The notes beneath the pieces are model-generated. The model was not told the origin of the DNA. It ran no database searches and saw only the letters and a list, made by a program, of their open reading frames with translations. 64,000 nt of DNA from Antedon mediterranea (taxonomy: Eukaryota; Echinodermata; Crinoidea; Comatulida; Antedonidae). Positions 51,501-62,475 of this stretch are shown here, piece by piece (positions within the stretch are counted from its first letter, which is position 1; each line of letters starts with the position of its first letter). The stretch covers positions 7,564,001 to 7,628,000 of the forward strand of contig NC_092672.1 in the NCBI RefSeq assembly GCF_964355755.1, written 5' to 3'. Both the position numbers and the translations under genes were made by a program.

Positions 51501-54500
51501 GTCCAGAATTTGTACGAAACTTCCAATTGTAGCTCAGATTATCAACATAGTTGCTGGGATAATTTGGTGATGTAATATTCATCGACTGCTTTGGAATTAG
51601 AAAGTATTCGCCAGACCATTCCGTTTGACCTTTAAAGGAAAAACCATTCATTTATGTTTTATAATCCTAAACAACAGAGACAATCAATACTTTTTTTAAT
51701 TACACCATAGTGTTTTTGAATTGTTTTCTGGTCTAATCTTTATCATAATTTTATATTATTACTATAGTTAGTCTTTCTTTCTTAGGAACATTGGCCAGAA
51801 CATTTATTATATATTAACTTAGCACGATTAAAATATATGCTTTCTTTTTTACTTGACATTAATAAAATAAATTTTAGTTGGTTTAATTTTCTCGGTTTAC
51901 TGTTTTGGTAAGTCCAGCAGCGAAAACTTGGTTTCATAAAACGTGGTTTGCCAAGACAGTGTTATCAATTATCATCAGTAAGGTACTGTATATGTACAAT
52001 GATGAGTATTACTTTCTTTGGTCTTTTGTGGATTTTAATATTTTGCAGTAGTCATGTCACAATATATATGTAATACATAGTGATGACATAAATGGTGGTG
52101 ACATAATCAACAATTGTATATACCCGAAAACATTAACAAAGATATTACTTCAAATATTACACTATCACAAGAATCATCAATGTAACTTTTGTCAAGTAAA
52201 AAATAATACAGGATTATCACACAATTTGAATATGTACATTAAGCAGTTGGTTCATCTACAAGTTACACAGTCACAAATTATTTATTTTTGATAAAATTTA
52301 AAATAATGTCAGGTAAAAGTTAGGATAATCTTTCAAAACATAAAATAATTTACAGATAACAGATCAATAAAAAGATCAATTTAAAAAGTTCCAACAGAAT
52401 AACAAAAGTTGAACTGATTTATTTCGAATCTATAAAACATAAGACAATAACAATAATATAATAATAATATTAAGACAATAGATCCAGGACGACCCAATCA
52501 ATCCTAAACACAGAAGAATTAGTTTCCATCGAGATCATAAAAAGTGTGAAAATAAGAAAATAAAAACGATAAAAGTAATTTAAGTTGATAACAAGGAATA
52601 GAAATAATTTCAATAGATCACATCCCATAGTAACTCACTCCTGTGAGTATACCTTCAACCCACATCGTATTTCGGAGGGACCGTTCTAACAGAGGTGGTG
52701 GTATTCTCACTGCAGTACATACCTCTCTTGCACCAATTCGTCTAAATGACCTTGAACCTAACGATCTTGAGCTGATATGGGTGATGTGCAGTGGTCACAA
52801 ATGTAAGTGGCTAATTGGCACCATATACCGTCCTCCGTCATCCACAGCTGCATACTGGGAGAAACTCCAAGTTGCATTAACCAACATCGAGCACAAGATT
52901 CACGACGTCACAGGTATCATCCCTTGGAGATCTTAACATCGACTGGTTGGTGAACACATCTGGCAAACGTCATTTAGTTGATATAACGGAAACATATGGA
53001 CTTGTTCAATTAGTCCCAACGTTCACTCGACCTTCATTGGATGATCCAACAGAAGGAACTTTTATTGATCACTTCTACATGAATCCGTCTGACAGTCTTT
53101 CGTTAATACAAACCGCAGACAATCCACTTGAATCTAACCACTTTGCTGTTGAATACAAATTTCAAATGCGAAAAGCTCAACCTGAACCAGCACTTATAAG
53201 GCAGTTTTTGTCTTATGCGAATGCTGACACTAATCATCTTAACCAGTTATTGCACCTTGCCCCGTGGTGTATGGTGATTGACCATCAAGACATCAACTCA
53301 TCTTGGGAAGGCTGTCTGGACCTACTAGAGGCCGCGGTTAGAGACAGTTTCCCAGTGGTGATACGCAAGAAATCCAAGAACAAACCATGGATTACGATCG
53401 ACATCTTACGGCTAGCCAACAAGAAACGAGCTCTGTTTATAAAGTTTGTGAAGACTCAATCAATGGACATTTGGACTAAATATAAACAAATTAGAAATGA
53501 TTTATAATACAAGACCAAAAGAGCGTATTATAATTATGTAAATAAATTGTTTTCATCTCCTGATAACAAACGTAGATTCTGGGGACATGTCAGAATGAAA
53601 CGGAAGTCTTCCTGTGCTAGTGTTTTCATGCTTGATGGAGCACAAATTGAAAAGCCGGAAGATATCGCTCAAGGCTTTCAAAATGTCTTTTCGTCCGTTT
53701 TTAATTATTCTGAGAATATTCCAGATACTCCTTTACCTTGTTTATATCCACTACCAACCTTATCTAATGTTTATTTTTCTGTTTCACAAATCACTAGCAT
53801 GTTGCAGAAGCTTAAAACAAACAAGGCTGCAGGCCCAGACAACTTGTCCCCCAAGCTTCTCCAGCTCTGTGCCCCGACATTTTCCCCAGTTCTTTACGAG
53901 TTGTTTAAAATTTCAATTTCATCAGGTTGTGTGCCAGAAGGTTGGAAGAGGGCACATGTCACCCCTATCTTTAAGAAAGGAGTGACTGCCGATTTTAACA
54001 ACTACCGCCCGGTGGCTTTAACATCTGTTGTGGGTAAATTGCTAGAGAGGCTTGTGGTGCAAGCACTTCTAAAACATGCTACTGACAATTGCTTGTTTAT
54101 CGAAAACCAACATGGGTTTTTACCTAATAAATCATGTGCCACGCAACTTGCAACTATTATCCATGACTGGTCCTCTGTTTTAGATAAAAGATCTCCACCC
54201 CATATTGATGCCATTTTTTAGATATCTCGAAGGCCTTTGACCGGATGCCTCATGACATTCTCCTCAATAAGCTTTCCCAGCAATTTAACATTACTGGTGA
54301 TATATGGTACTGGTTAAAGTCTTTTTTAATTAAAAGATACCAAAAGGTTCAATTTAAAGGGTCTTCATCTAACTGGGTGGAGGTAACCAGTGGGGTACCT
54401 CAAGGCAGTGTACTCGGTCCCATTCTTTTTAACTTTTTTATTAACGATATTATTTGTTCACTTAAATGTAAAACTGCTATTTTTGCTGATGATACTCTTA

Positions 54501-57500
54501 TTTATAATGCAATTAACTCTCCTCAGGATTCTCTAAACCTTCAAGTTGATCTGGATCGACTTGGTCTGTGGAGCCAAGCAAATCGCATGCCTTTCAATGT
54601 TATGAAGACGAATGTCCTGCATGTCACACGTTCGCGTAACAGACAGTTGTCTAAATACCTTTTGTTTGGCTCTCATATTAGTCCGGTGACATCTTTTAAA
54701 TACCTTGGTGTTACTTTTAACTCAAAATTGACCTGGGATGACCATGTCCATGTCATTGTTTCCAAAGCTAAACGTATTTTGGGCTTTGTTTGGAGTGTGG
54801 CTGGACATGCTTCGACCAGTGCATTTTTGTCTTTGTACAAAAGTCTTGTTTTGCCTGGTCTGGAGTATGCGCAACCTGCTTGGTTTCCATGGACGAAGTC
54901 TTTGTCAGATCAGCTTGAGGGGGTCCATAGGAGAGCAACTCGTCTTGCTCTCAAACAGCATCGTGGACAGATGTGCTTTGAGGAGAGGTTAAATTTGCTT
55001 TCAGTTTCATCTTTGTCTGTTAGAAGAGATACATTTCTTATTATATTTTGTTTTAAGCTTCTGGTGGGGTTTCTGGACTGTAACTCGCTGTAACTGTATT
55101 TTGTCTTTACGTCTTTTATGTGTTAACTGACTTTGGGGTTGGGTCAACCGGCTCAGCTACAGTGATTAAGTTCACTTAGGTTGACCCTGGTCTCCCCAAT
55201 TTCAGGTTTTTTGTTTTGTATATAATTAAATAGACCAAATAAATAATGAAATGGAATGAAATGAAAAAAGCGGTGACGATGAAATATTACTACTATTTCA
55301 CGAAATACAGTAGGCCTACAGACTGCATTATCATGTCTTTCAGAGAAATTTAACAATCTTAATTATTCTTCTCTGTTAATATTCTACAGATTGGAGTATT
55401 TTATGAATTTAATGATGACAATATTACACATTATTGTAAGTGCTATGGTTTGTATATTACCATTTCTTAGTAAACTAACTAACTATAAATTACTTATTAA
55501 TTTGTGAAAATTCCACCATTTTCAGTTTAAGTCGAGAATTTAATGCTATGGTCCTGATGTTGAAGAGCAGTGTTTTCTACTTCTGGTGATGTTGTTATGA
55601 TAACTGCAATTACACGTAATTTGCTATCATATTATAAATTGTAATTGTATTAAATGTCAAAATATTTAGAGGTGTATGTCCTCTTCTTCGCCGAAACACT
55701 ATTTATTTTGCATTAGCTTCTAAATTGTCAATGTCAGTCAATAAGTTCAGAATAATGTTCGTAATAGTAGATCATAATTTTTTGCGTAAACAGTAAAATA
55801 TCAAGATATTTACCTTTAGTAACCGTAAGGTCAGTGGTGGTAGTGATATCGGAAGTAGCTGGATTGGTCGTAGTACCGTTAGTAGCAGGATTAATTTTAG
55901 TGGAATCAGTAGTAGCTGGATTAGTATTAGTAGGATCGGTAGTAGGATTAGTAGCCGTATTATCCGTAACAACATGATCGATAGGATCGGATTTTGCAGG
56001 ATTATTATGCGTAGTATTAATAGTAGTAGAGTTAGTGATAGCGGCATCGGAGGTAGCAGTATTAGAAAGCGTATCTGTAGTTGCAGGATTCATAATTGTA
56101 TTATCCGTAATACCAAGATTAGTAGAAATGATATTAGTAGTAGCAAGATTATTAGAAGTAGATGTATCGGTTGTATATATGGTTGTGGTATCCTTTAAAA
56201 TTGGAGGCATCGGTTGATTAGAATAATCTATAATATTAATATAATAATAATAATTCGCTTTTCTAAAATGTAACTACAATTAATATTTTACTATATAAAG
56301 CAATATACTAATTTCAACCCAGTTTCATCAGTCAATAGGGTTCGTCGAAACAGTGATTCTATGATTTATAAAAATCTTGGCTGTTTGGGGTACTGTAGGA
56401 AGAGGGGTGAGTGGGGTTGGCGCAGATAGAGATTAAAATGGTATGGGGAAATACAGTACTCTTAACTATCCCATGTTTTGTATGAAACAGAATAATTCGA
56501 TTAAAATATTAATTAACAAATTTAAATAAAATAAACATATACATACTGTACACTCGTCCCTGATAATTTTTTTTTTTTAATTTGTATGGTGTTATATAAA
56601 CATAAATTCTAACATTTAAATTAACATCCTACCGTTGTACACTTTAATACCAGAAGAGAAACCTCTACGTTGTCCACTGTTATCGGTACTAAACTTAACA
56701 ATCAACGTGTTATTTATAGACAAAGTGTCTGGTGGCAAATCCTGACCGTCGTATCTGACAAGTGTACCTCCATCATCAACTGACACGTAATCATAGAATT
56801 CTTCGACATAAAAATCAAAAAATGTGAGCAACAGCAAATGTCCAGGATATGTACGAAACGTCCAATTGTAGCTCAGATTATCATCATACTTGTTTTGGTG
56901 ATGATAATGTGGTGATGTAATATTCTTCGACTGATTTGGATATAAAAAGTACTCAAAAGACCATTCCGTTTGACCTTTAACAAACGAAAAACATTCATTA
57001 AGTAAAACTATGTTTAAATAATTCGAAACAATATACACTGATATAACAAGGGAAGAGTTAACCCTGGATATAACCCTAGTAATTATTTATCGATTACAAC
57101 GCTGGTGTTTTTGTATTTTTTGTTGTTTTTGCTTGATCTTTTCATAATGTGATATTATTATTATAAAGATATAGAGTCACCGTAGTTCCACTGATACGCT
57201 TGTTTCTTCTTTTTACGTATTTTTTAAAATTTACCCTAACCTTAAAGAAAGTTATGGTAAATCTTCTTCTTTATAGCAATGTGAATGACACATTTATTGA
57301 ATGTCACATATTTTCTATATTGCGCATATTAAAACAAAATATAAATTAATTAAAAATAGAATAAAATATTAAATAAACATACCTTCAAAACTTTCACTAA
57401 CAAAAATATCATCAACAACTATAAGTCCTTTTGATGAGGTTTTTCCGAAAGCAATTCCGCGAATCAATATATTTGGAATTAAACTGTTACTAAATATTGC

Positions 57501-60500
57501 ACTTGCAAATTTCCATCCACCACTCGCTGTTTCATGAATGACAATAAAATCCTCAACAAAGCCATCTAAATAATATGTTACTTGAAGCTTCTGAGTGTAA
57601 GTTTGACTGCTTATGTAATAATAAAACTGAATAGATGCGTATTTCCAATTAGTTGGTAAATCTGAAAATTGAATGTCTGCAACATACCCTTGTTCATCAG
57701 AAGAATCAATATAAATATAATAATTTCCTTTAAAAAATAATGGAAATAAAGAGGTTGTTAATAATTCGATTTTTAAATGATTTACTCTATCTTTAAACAT
57801 ACAGCAGCAATGGAAACTAATTCTTAAATAACCTATTTAGTCTACATTAGTAAACACTGTGTTTGCAAACGCAGAGTTTGCTCGAGTGTGAAAACTAAAC
57901 TTTGCTTCCTGGGTTATTGCATCTCCACCCTAAAACAACTACAACAAAAACAATTTTAATCACTTCTTTTCTTGTCATTTAATAGTGTTTTAATAAGTTT
58001 TATCATCTAAAAATTTTTAATGGAGAAAAATGTGATTGTTCTATATAGGCCTATGTGTATATATTTATTTTTATCCTATATTATGATATGATATATGATA
58101 TGTGTAATATTTTAATACAAAGAGTAAGAGGTAGACTAATATTATGTCATTATGTTAAAAATCTATTTTATGGCAATAAAAGTGGGACGAGCCCACGAAG
58201 GACATAATACTAAACTTTGCTAGTGATCAGTATTCGTTGTGTGTTTAGCGGTGCTAAAATAAGTTTCTAAAGTGAATGATGAGGAAACATTATTTAGATC
58301 AGTATTAATAGTATGTTTTCTATAATTACTATAGTGGAAATAGTGAATGGCCAGTATGTAAATAATTTTGTGTGTGCTTGCTAAAAATGGCACGTACTAA
58401 ATATGATTGCTGACGTGTTTATGTGGAGGGTTTCTAACTTACTATTGGAGCCTGAGTGGCCAGAACTTGAATTGCTTATACTATTATTTGAGCGTTGCCA
58501 CACTGGTGAATGAGCATCAGGAGTCCAACCATTAAAATCATATTCAAAGTCAGCGCAAAAGCCTTCTGTTTCTATATTAAAATAAGATTAAGAAAAATAT
58601 AAATTTCTAAAATACATTTTATGAAATTTGTTCTATAATAAAACGTTGATATAATAAGTTATGAGCAATATACTGAAATAAAATAATATCGAACATTAAT
58701 ATAACACTTCCAGTCACAATGGTCTGGCAACAATAGAAACACAAAACATGAACCTATGAATTAGATAAACTAGAATTATGGCCAATAAGAGAATTCCAAA
58801 TGTTTAAAGTTAATAAGTTACATTATTTAGTACATAGTGTTGTTTTACCGTTGCCTAGTAGAGGCTTAATCAGAGGAAAGGGGTTTTCAGTGTTCATAAG
58901 ATTGTTTTTTAATACTTTAACTTCAAAATTTAGTGTTTGATTCTGTTATGTTACATATTTTGAGGAAATTGCATTTGGAAGATTCTTGCTTAGTCGTTCT
59001 ACAAGTCTGCATTTCAAAGGTCAAATTAATATTAGTAATTAACCTTTAAACTTTTCTCTCTCTTTTCACAGGTCGAACACCATGACATAATCAATTGGGT
59101 TGTGTATGTGCAACACGTCAGGTGAAATAATGCTTTAAGGGTCTGTCACACCTGTTCCGGCACGGTTTCGGTCCAAATTGCAAATTGAGTCGAACGTAAA
59201 TGTTTCGTTTTCACGCGGCCAAGCGCATATAGATTGACGCATGGCCACGTGGATTTGAAATGTTGACAAACCATTAATACAAAATATGCTAACCAATCAT
59301 AAACATAATACTACAATTATTAATATTCTGAAGAGTGGATTTTTCCAAGTGTACATCCAAACATCACATGATCTTTGGAGACCACGTTTACAATTTTGTA
59401 CCGGTACAGTCCACAACATGGCTGTTTACTATAGTTTTATTGTCCTGATCAGACAGCTTATTTAGAAGAATGAATAACTGTTTAATCACCTACCGTTGTA
59501 CACTGTAATATTACCAAAAAAACCATTACGTTGTCCACTACTGTCGGTACGAAACATAATAATCAATCTGTTACTTGTCGACAAGGTGTCTGGTGGAAAG
59601 TCTGTTTCGCAGTATTTTACAGTAGTATTTCCGTCGTCAATTAACACATAATCAAAACAGTCGGGTTCGAGATGAAAACTATAAAATGTGAGCAATAGTA
59701 AATTTCCAGGATATGTACTAAACGTCCAATTGTAGATAAGATTATCATCATAGTTGCTGGGATAATTTGGTGATGTAATATCCCTCGGCTGATTTGGACA
59801 TAGAAAGTACTCGCCAGACCATTCCGTTTGCCCTTTAAAAGTAAAAACACTCATTTAGTTTTTATAATCCCGAACAACAGAAACAACCAATATGATTATT
59901 TTTTTCAATTACACTCTAGTATTATGTAATTGTTTTTTGGCCTAATCGTCATCATTATAATGTTGATATCAGCCTATTACTATAGTCTTTCCTAGGAATA
60001 TTACCCGGGACATTCATCAAATACATAGTTCATTGGCCCGAATACGACAACAATTTAAATAATTTACAATAAAGTCAATTTATGTGTGCGTTAAATAATG
60101 CTTTCTCTTTTTTATAAGCAACGTAAATGAACGATTAAAACATTTGTATACCCGAAAATATTAACACAGATATTCAATCAAATATTACACAACTATCACA
60201 AGAATCATCAATGTAACTTTTGGCAAGTAAAAATAATACAGGATTATCACATACTATTTGAATATATTTTTATAAAGATTATACATTAGCAGTTGGTCCA
60301 TCTACAAGTTACACAGTCACACATTATTTATTCTTTCCAACAATTGTATTAAAAAATAATGTTTGTAAAATGTTAAGATAATCTTTCGAAAACTAAATTT
60401 ACAGATAACAGAGCAATGATAAGATCAATTTAAGAAAGTTACAACACACAAAGATTATGATTGTTACACTGCGTGTTGAGCTTATTTCGATTCTAAAAAC

Positions 60501-60983
60501 ATGAACATTGATAGAATAACACAATAGATTCAGGACGACCCTATTAATCCTTTAATATGTATTGTCCCCCTCCCCAAAATATGTAATAAAAAAGATCAAA
60601 TAAAAGAATGGAATGAAGAATATACATTCTTTCCTTTAAAAAAAAAAAACAATAATTCCACTTAAAAAAAACTTACATAGAACATAAACGGAAACATCCA
60701 AAAGTCATTGTCTGACAAACAATTCAAATTACAGTTTTTTAGGTGAATGCTTTTTTTCAACCTAATTTCAATCAAGATAATTAATAACTATTATGTTCAA
60801 TTAAAATGGCATTATTAAAACATATTTTCAAGGAGACAATTTTTTTTTAACACAGAAGAATTAGTGTCCATTGTGGTCCTAAAAAGTATGAAACTAAAAA
60901 AATGCATAGTTAAACTTACCAACAGAAAAATAGTTTAGGTTGATAACAAGGAATAGAAATGTTATCAACAGAACACGTTCCAT
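45355..60983 (-). CDS. Receptor B: adhesion GPCR with CUB, MAM, CUB, stalk, CUB, stalk, GAIN/GPS and 7TM
   Basis: Twenty exons listed separately give one frame of 1177 codons plus TAG. Order: signal peptide, CUB, MAM (two exons), CUB, Thr-rich stalk, CUB, second Thr-rich stalk, four GAIN-type exons, GPS (CHFT...WLTEGC...CNCTHLTSF), 7TM and a 59-residue tail. All exon phases match receptor A. The extra CUB-stalk unit and decayed signal-peptide and GAIN exons between the two halves show that the gene grew by internal tandem duplication. A dead LINE lies antisense in the intron at the join. The ligand is unknown. Confidence 0.87.
45989..46157 (-). CDS. receptor B exon: TM6 and TM7
   Basis: Phase 2-0. 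LLAPVVGLPWIFGIIIIFSS, then FVIMNSLQGFFIWLSQCVFS and NE; donor gag|gtacag. Confidence 0.95.
46485..46585 (-). CDS. receptor B exon: TM5 end and loop 3
   Basis: Phase 0-2. IIIVQIVVIGYIAFTKTRLP then QQSAEDKNTNKRIR. Confidence 0.88.
46827..46890 (-). CDS. receptor B exon: loop 2 CW motif and TM5 start
   Basis: 64 nt, phase 2-0. CWLNMGFAIWTFIIPMTIAL then V. Confidence 0.9.
47125..47345 (-). CDS. receptor B exon: TM3 and TM4
   Basis: Phase 0-2. IVCAVIAGCLHYSLLTAFAW, YMKIKHPFVNHERRFLFSRY and LGWIVPIIIVVVTAGC. Nearly identical to receptor A. Confidence 0.95.
47672..47777 (-). CDS. receptor B exon: loop 1 and TM2
   Basis: Phase 2-0. NLRNSERHKILCHLVVALLI then VNFFYAFLGLNVKNE. Confidence 0.92.
47845..48357. 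mobile_element. TIR element, about 512 bp, non-autonomous
   Basis: Terminal arms of about 48 bp: agaggtttcgcaatcttacg at the left and cgtaagattgcgaaacctcc at the right, near-perfect reverse complements. No transposase. In the intron between TM1 and TM2 exons of receptor B, with none in receptor A. Confidence 0.8.
48624..48724 (-). CDS. receptor B exon: TM1
   Basis: Phase 0-2. SNINDKSLSIITNVGLGISS then LFLVIILITVYSFK. Confidence 0.9.
49062..49173 (-). CDS. receptor B exon: GPS second half
   Basis: Phase 2-0. MWLTEGCSTLRYNNRTNGVI then CNCTHLTSFVVLLKPTQ. Canonical His-Leu-Thr self-cleavage site. Confidence 0.92.
49450..49529 (-). CDS. receptor B exon: GPS first half
   Basis: 80 nt, phase 0-2. 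NITIEKSTSVLQYKPECHFT then KNVSSEA; donor gtgagt. Exon limits supported by phase and by the paralogous A exon. Confidence 0.78.
49643..49751 (-). CDS. receptor B exon: GAIN-region part 3
   Basis: Phase 2-0. DGTTLFSSSDIVTIDVYDDK then GEKLSIKVEIKFPVIQ; donor cag|gtaaga. Confidence 0.85.
50148..50217 (-). CDS. receptor B exon: GAIN-region part 2
   Basis: 70 nt, phase 1-2. DGNYTIIAELETVDPGTRFN then VEN; donor gtaagt. Confidence 0.8.
50360..50458 (-). CDS. receptor B exon: GAIN-region part 1
   Basis: Phase 1-1. VIITTSPEVENIALTSGPDS then ITFSTSTDSPIEK; donor gtggga. Confidence 0.8.
50668..50817 (-). CDS. receptor B exon: Thr-rich stalk 2
   Basis: 150 nt, phase 1-1. TTIMNPATADTTSTNPGTTN then IISTNPATTDSTKNN and TTTDLTVTK. 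Acceptor gtatacag. Confidence 0.8.
51291..51629 (-). CDS. receptor B exon: CUB domain 3
   Basis: Phase 1-1. GQTEWSGEYFLIPKQSMNIT, SPNYPSNYVDN, HLEPDCHDYVLVDYEHIIAN and YCGSDLPPD. Cys3-Cys4 pair kept. Confidence 0.92.
52567..52627 (-). pseudogene. decayed receptor B signal-peptide exon
   Basis: Minus strand MGCDLLKLFLFLVINLNYFY versus MERVLLITFLFLVINLNYFS in exon 1. The donor GTTGgtaagt has become ATCGtttttа-like sequence (no GT), so it can no longer splice. Confidence 0.78.
52643..53507 (+). pseudogene. LINE endonuclease domain, frameshifted
   Basis: First frame (to 52936) with RGGGILTAVHTSLAPIRLND and GTIYRPPSS. After a shift near 52920 the second frame gives GDLNIDWLVNTS, PTFTRPSL and TFIDHFYM (the D-H endonuclease end), stopping at TAA 53505-53507. 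Confidence 0.85.
53547..55093 (+). pseudogene. LINE reverse transcriptase, one frameshift
   Basis: Motifs in order: AAGPDNLSPKLL, WKRAHVTPIFKKG, NYRPVALTSVVGKLLERLV and QHGFLPNKSC to 54221. After a shift in a T-run at about 54214-54219 the next frame gives SKAFDRMPH, SGVPQGSVLGPILFNFFIND and FADDTLIY, then KYLGVTF and a C-terminal domain ending at TAA 55091-55093. Confidence 0.92.
55255..55500. repeat. copy of the receptor B 5' flank
   Basis: Shares ggcgacgatgaaatatt, cttctctgttaatattctac and ttatgaatttaatgatgaca with 60996-61262. With 52567-52650 it forms the second copy of the promoter/signal-exon block, now split by the LINE. Confidence 0.8.
55535..55603 (-). pseudogene. decayed GAIN-part-1 exon
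   Basis: Minus strand VIITTSPEVENTAL matches the functional exon at 50360-50458 and then shifts frame and hits a TAA. Flanking intron sequence (to 55813) also matches 50459-50667, showing that a block was duplicated. Confidence 0.75.
55814..56227 (-). CDS. receptor B exon: Thr-rich stalk 1
   Basis: Phase 1-1. Thr/Asn-rich with repeated NPATTD-type units and a closing TDLTVTK. Its 3' end is duplicated in stalk 2 (50668-50817). Confidence 0.83.
56633..56974 (-). CDS. receptor B exon: CUB domain 2
   Basis: Phase 1-1. GQTEWSFEYFLYPNQSKNIT, LLLLTFFDFYVEEFYDYVSV and PPDTLSINNTLIVKFSTDNS. All Cys lost (EEFYDY, VRYDG). Confidence 0.9.
57383..57727 (-). CDS. receptor B exon: MAM domain part 2
   Basis: Phase 1-1. 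NYYIYIDSSDEQGYVADIQF, WKYASIQFYYYISSQ and KGLIVVDDIFVSESFE. The closing MAM Cys of receptor A (EVDC) is replaced by SES. Confidence 0.88.
58443..58571 (-). CDS. receptor B exon: MAM domain part 1
   Basis: Phase 1-1. ETEGFCADFEYDFNGWTPDA then a Ser-rich end SNSSSGHSGSN. Donor ata|gtaagt. Confidence 0.85.
59494..59832 (-). CDS. receptor B exon: CUB domain 1
   Basis: Phase 1-1. GQTEWSGEYFLCPNQPRDIT, SPNYPSNYDDN, HLEPDCFDYVLIDDGNTTVK and YC...PPDTLSTSN. Keeps the Cys3-Cys4 pair (DCFDYV and KYC). Confidence 0.92.
60920..60983 (-). CDS. receptor B exon 1: signal peptide
   Basis: MERVLLITFLFLVINLNYFS then V, phase 1 donor gtaagt. A decayed copy lies at 52567-52627. Confidence 0.82.
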
Positions 60984-61262
60984 AGTAACTTAAAACAGGC
61001 GACGATGAAATATTATTAGTATTAAATTAAAGAAATACCGTGGCAATATAATTATTTCTCCATGGAAATACAGTAGACCTACAGACTGCATAAGTCTTTT
61101 AAACAAATCATAACACTCCAATCCTAACCATAAGATTTAACTGTCTTAATTATTCTTCTCTGTTAATATTCTACATATTGGAGTATTTTATGAATTTAAT
61201 GATGACAATATTACACCTTATCTTAAGTGCTATGGTTTGTATATTACCATTTCTTAGTAAAC
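60984..61262 (-). promoter_or_regulatory. 5' flank of receptor B exon 1 (putative promoter)
   Basis: Several hundred bases conserved with the split copy at 55255-55500. No core element could be assigned with confidence. Confidence 0.4.
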
Positions 61263-61670
61263 TCAAAAGAGTTATTATTAGATTAGTCTCCATCGTCACC
61301 ATGGAAAGAACATTAATTTGTTAAGGTTAAACAACATTCAAGAGTGTTTCAATGTAATATTTTTAATAACGGTTAAATTCATCACTATAATTTTTATTAC
61401 GACGTGAAATGAAAAGCATCTAAGTTGTTGGAAAGGGTTGTTTACTTACAACTCAGTAATTATCTTGGAGAAAACAACCTGATATAAATAATAAATTGCA
61501 AGCAGGGTTTGTAAATCTCTATTCGACTAACACGTGTCTTACCTTCCTAACAATAATACGAATTTGTAATGAATAATAATACGAATTTCTAACGCGCAAA
61601 TTCCAGCAGTAAGTGATCAAAGGCGCAGAGTATGAGAGAGCTCAATTTGAAAGAACAAGGCCAACAGCCA

Positions 61671-62475
61671 TTAAGTCGCGTGCTACAATGCATAGTGATA
61701 CCGGACCGACAGACAAACAGACCGACAGACAGACGGACCGACCGACAGACGGACCGACCGACATAGTGAACTATACTGACCGAAATTACTGAACATGTTT
61801 AAAAATGTTGAAATGTTTAAAAACATTTATATTTTTTTAATTTACACGTGCGTAGCCTGTCACTTTTGACGTGCTCGTATAACGTAATTTCGAGTTGAAA
61901 AGTAAGTCAAGAAAACAGAAATCGGGCAAGAAGAGTGCGCAATAACATTTAACGCGCAGTGCGTGCGCAAAAATCTGCGCACTCATGGCAATTTTGTAAA
62001 CGCTTAAAATTGCCTGAAACGTACTCTTATTTCATCGACAATAAATTTTGAAAATTTTAAGCGCGCGTACGCATGCGTTACATGCGCTACGCACGTAATT
62101 GTATTGCCATATGATGATTTATGCCCTGACATTTATGAGTACCAAATTTTATTTAATTGTGATTCATGGTTGTTAAGATATGATTACAAACGTGATTTCG
62201 TTAAATCGTGCGTAGACCGCGTAATTTTTTATTGCGCACCGTGAAAACATAACCACATCGATTCCTGGCCATAAGGAATATTCTGTGAAAAATTGACTTA
62301 GCTAGATTAAACTGATATCAAGATAAGGTCATAAAGCGATAAAACGCATAGTGATACCGGACCGACAGACAGACAGACAGACAGACCGACAGACAGACCG
62401 ACAGACAGACAGACAGACAGACCGACCGACCGACCGACATAGTGAACTATAGAGTCGCTTCCACGCGACTAAAAA
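61671..62475. mobile_element. TIR element with (GACA/GACC)n microsatellite ends
   Basis: Ends taagtcgcgtg and cacgcgactaa. Both sides have tagtgataccggaccgacag then gaccgac/gacagac runs and acatagtgaactata (61693-61780 and 62347-62455). The interior is rich in gcgc words with no coding. Confidence 0.55.

Larger units (their letters stand above)
52632..55260 (+). mobile_element. 5'-truncated, degenerate non-LTR retrotransposon (CR1/Jockey-like LINE)
   Basis: Antisense to receptor B within an intron. It keeps the C-terminal half of an AP-endonuclease, a reverse transcriptase with FADD box, and a TGAAA-rich 3' tail (aatgaaatggaatgaaatga). It lacks the 5' end and is broken by at least two frameshifts and a stop. 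The insertion point is inside the duplicated receptor 5' flank, just upstream of the decayed signal exon. Confidence 0.92.

Noticed and set aside
53614-53985. Second plus-strand frame inside the LINE
   Set aside because: Shadow frame; the RT motifs are in the frame at 53547-54221.
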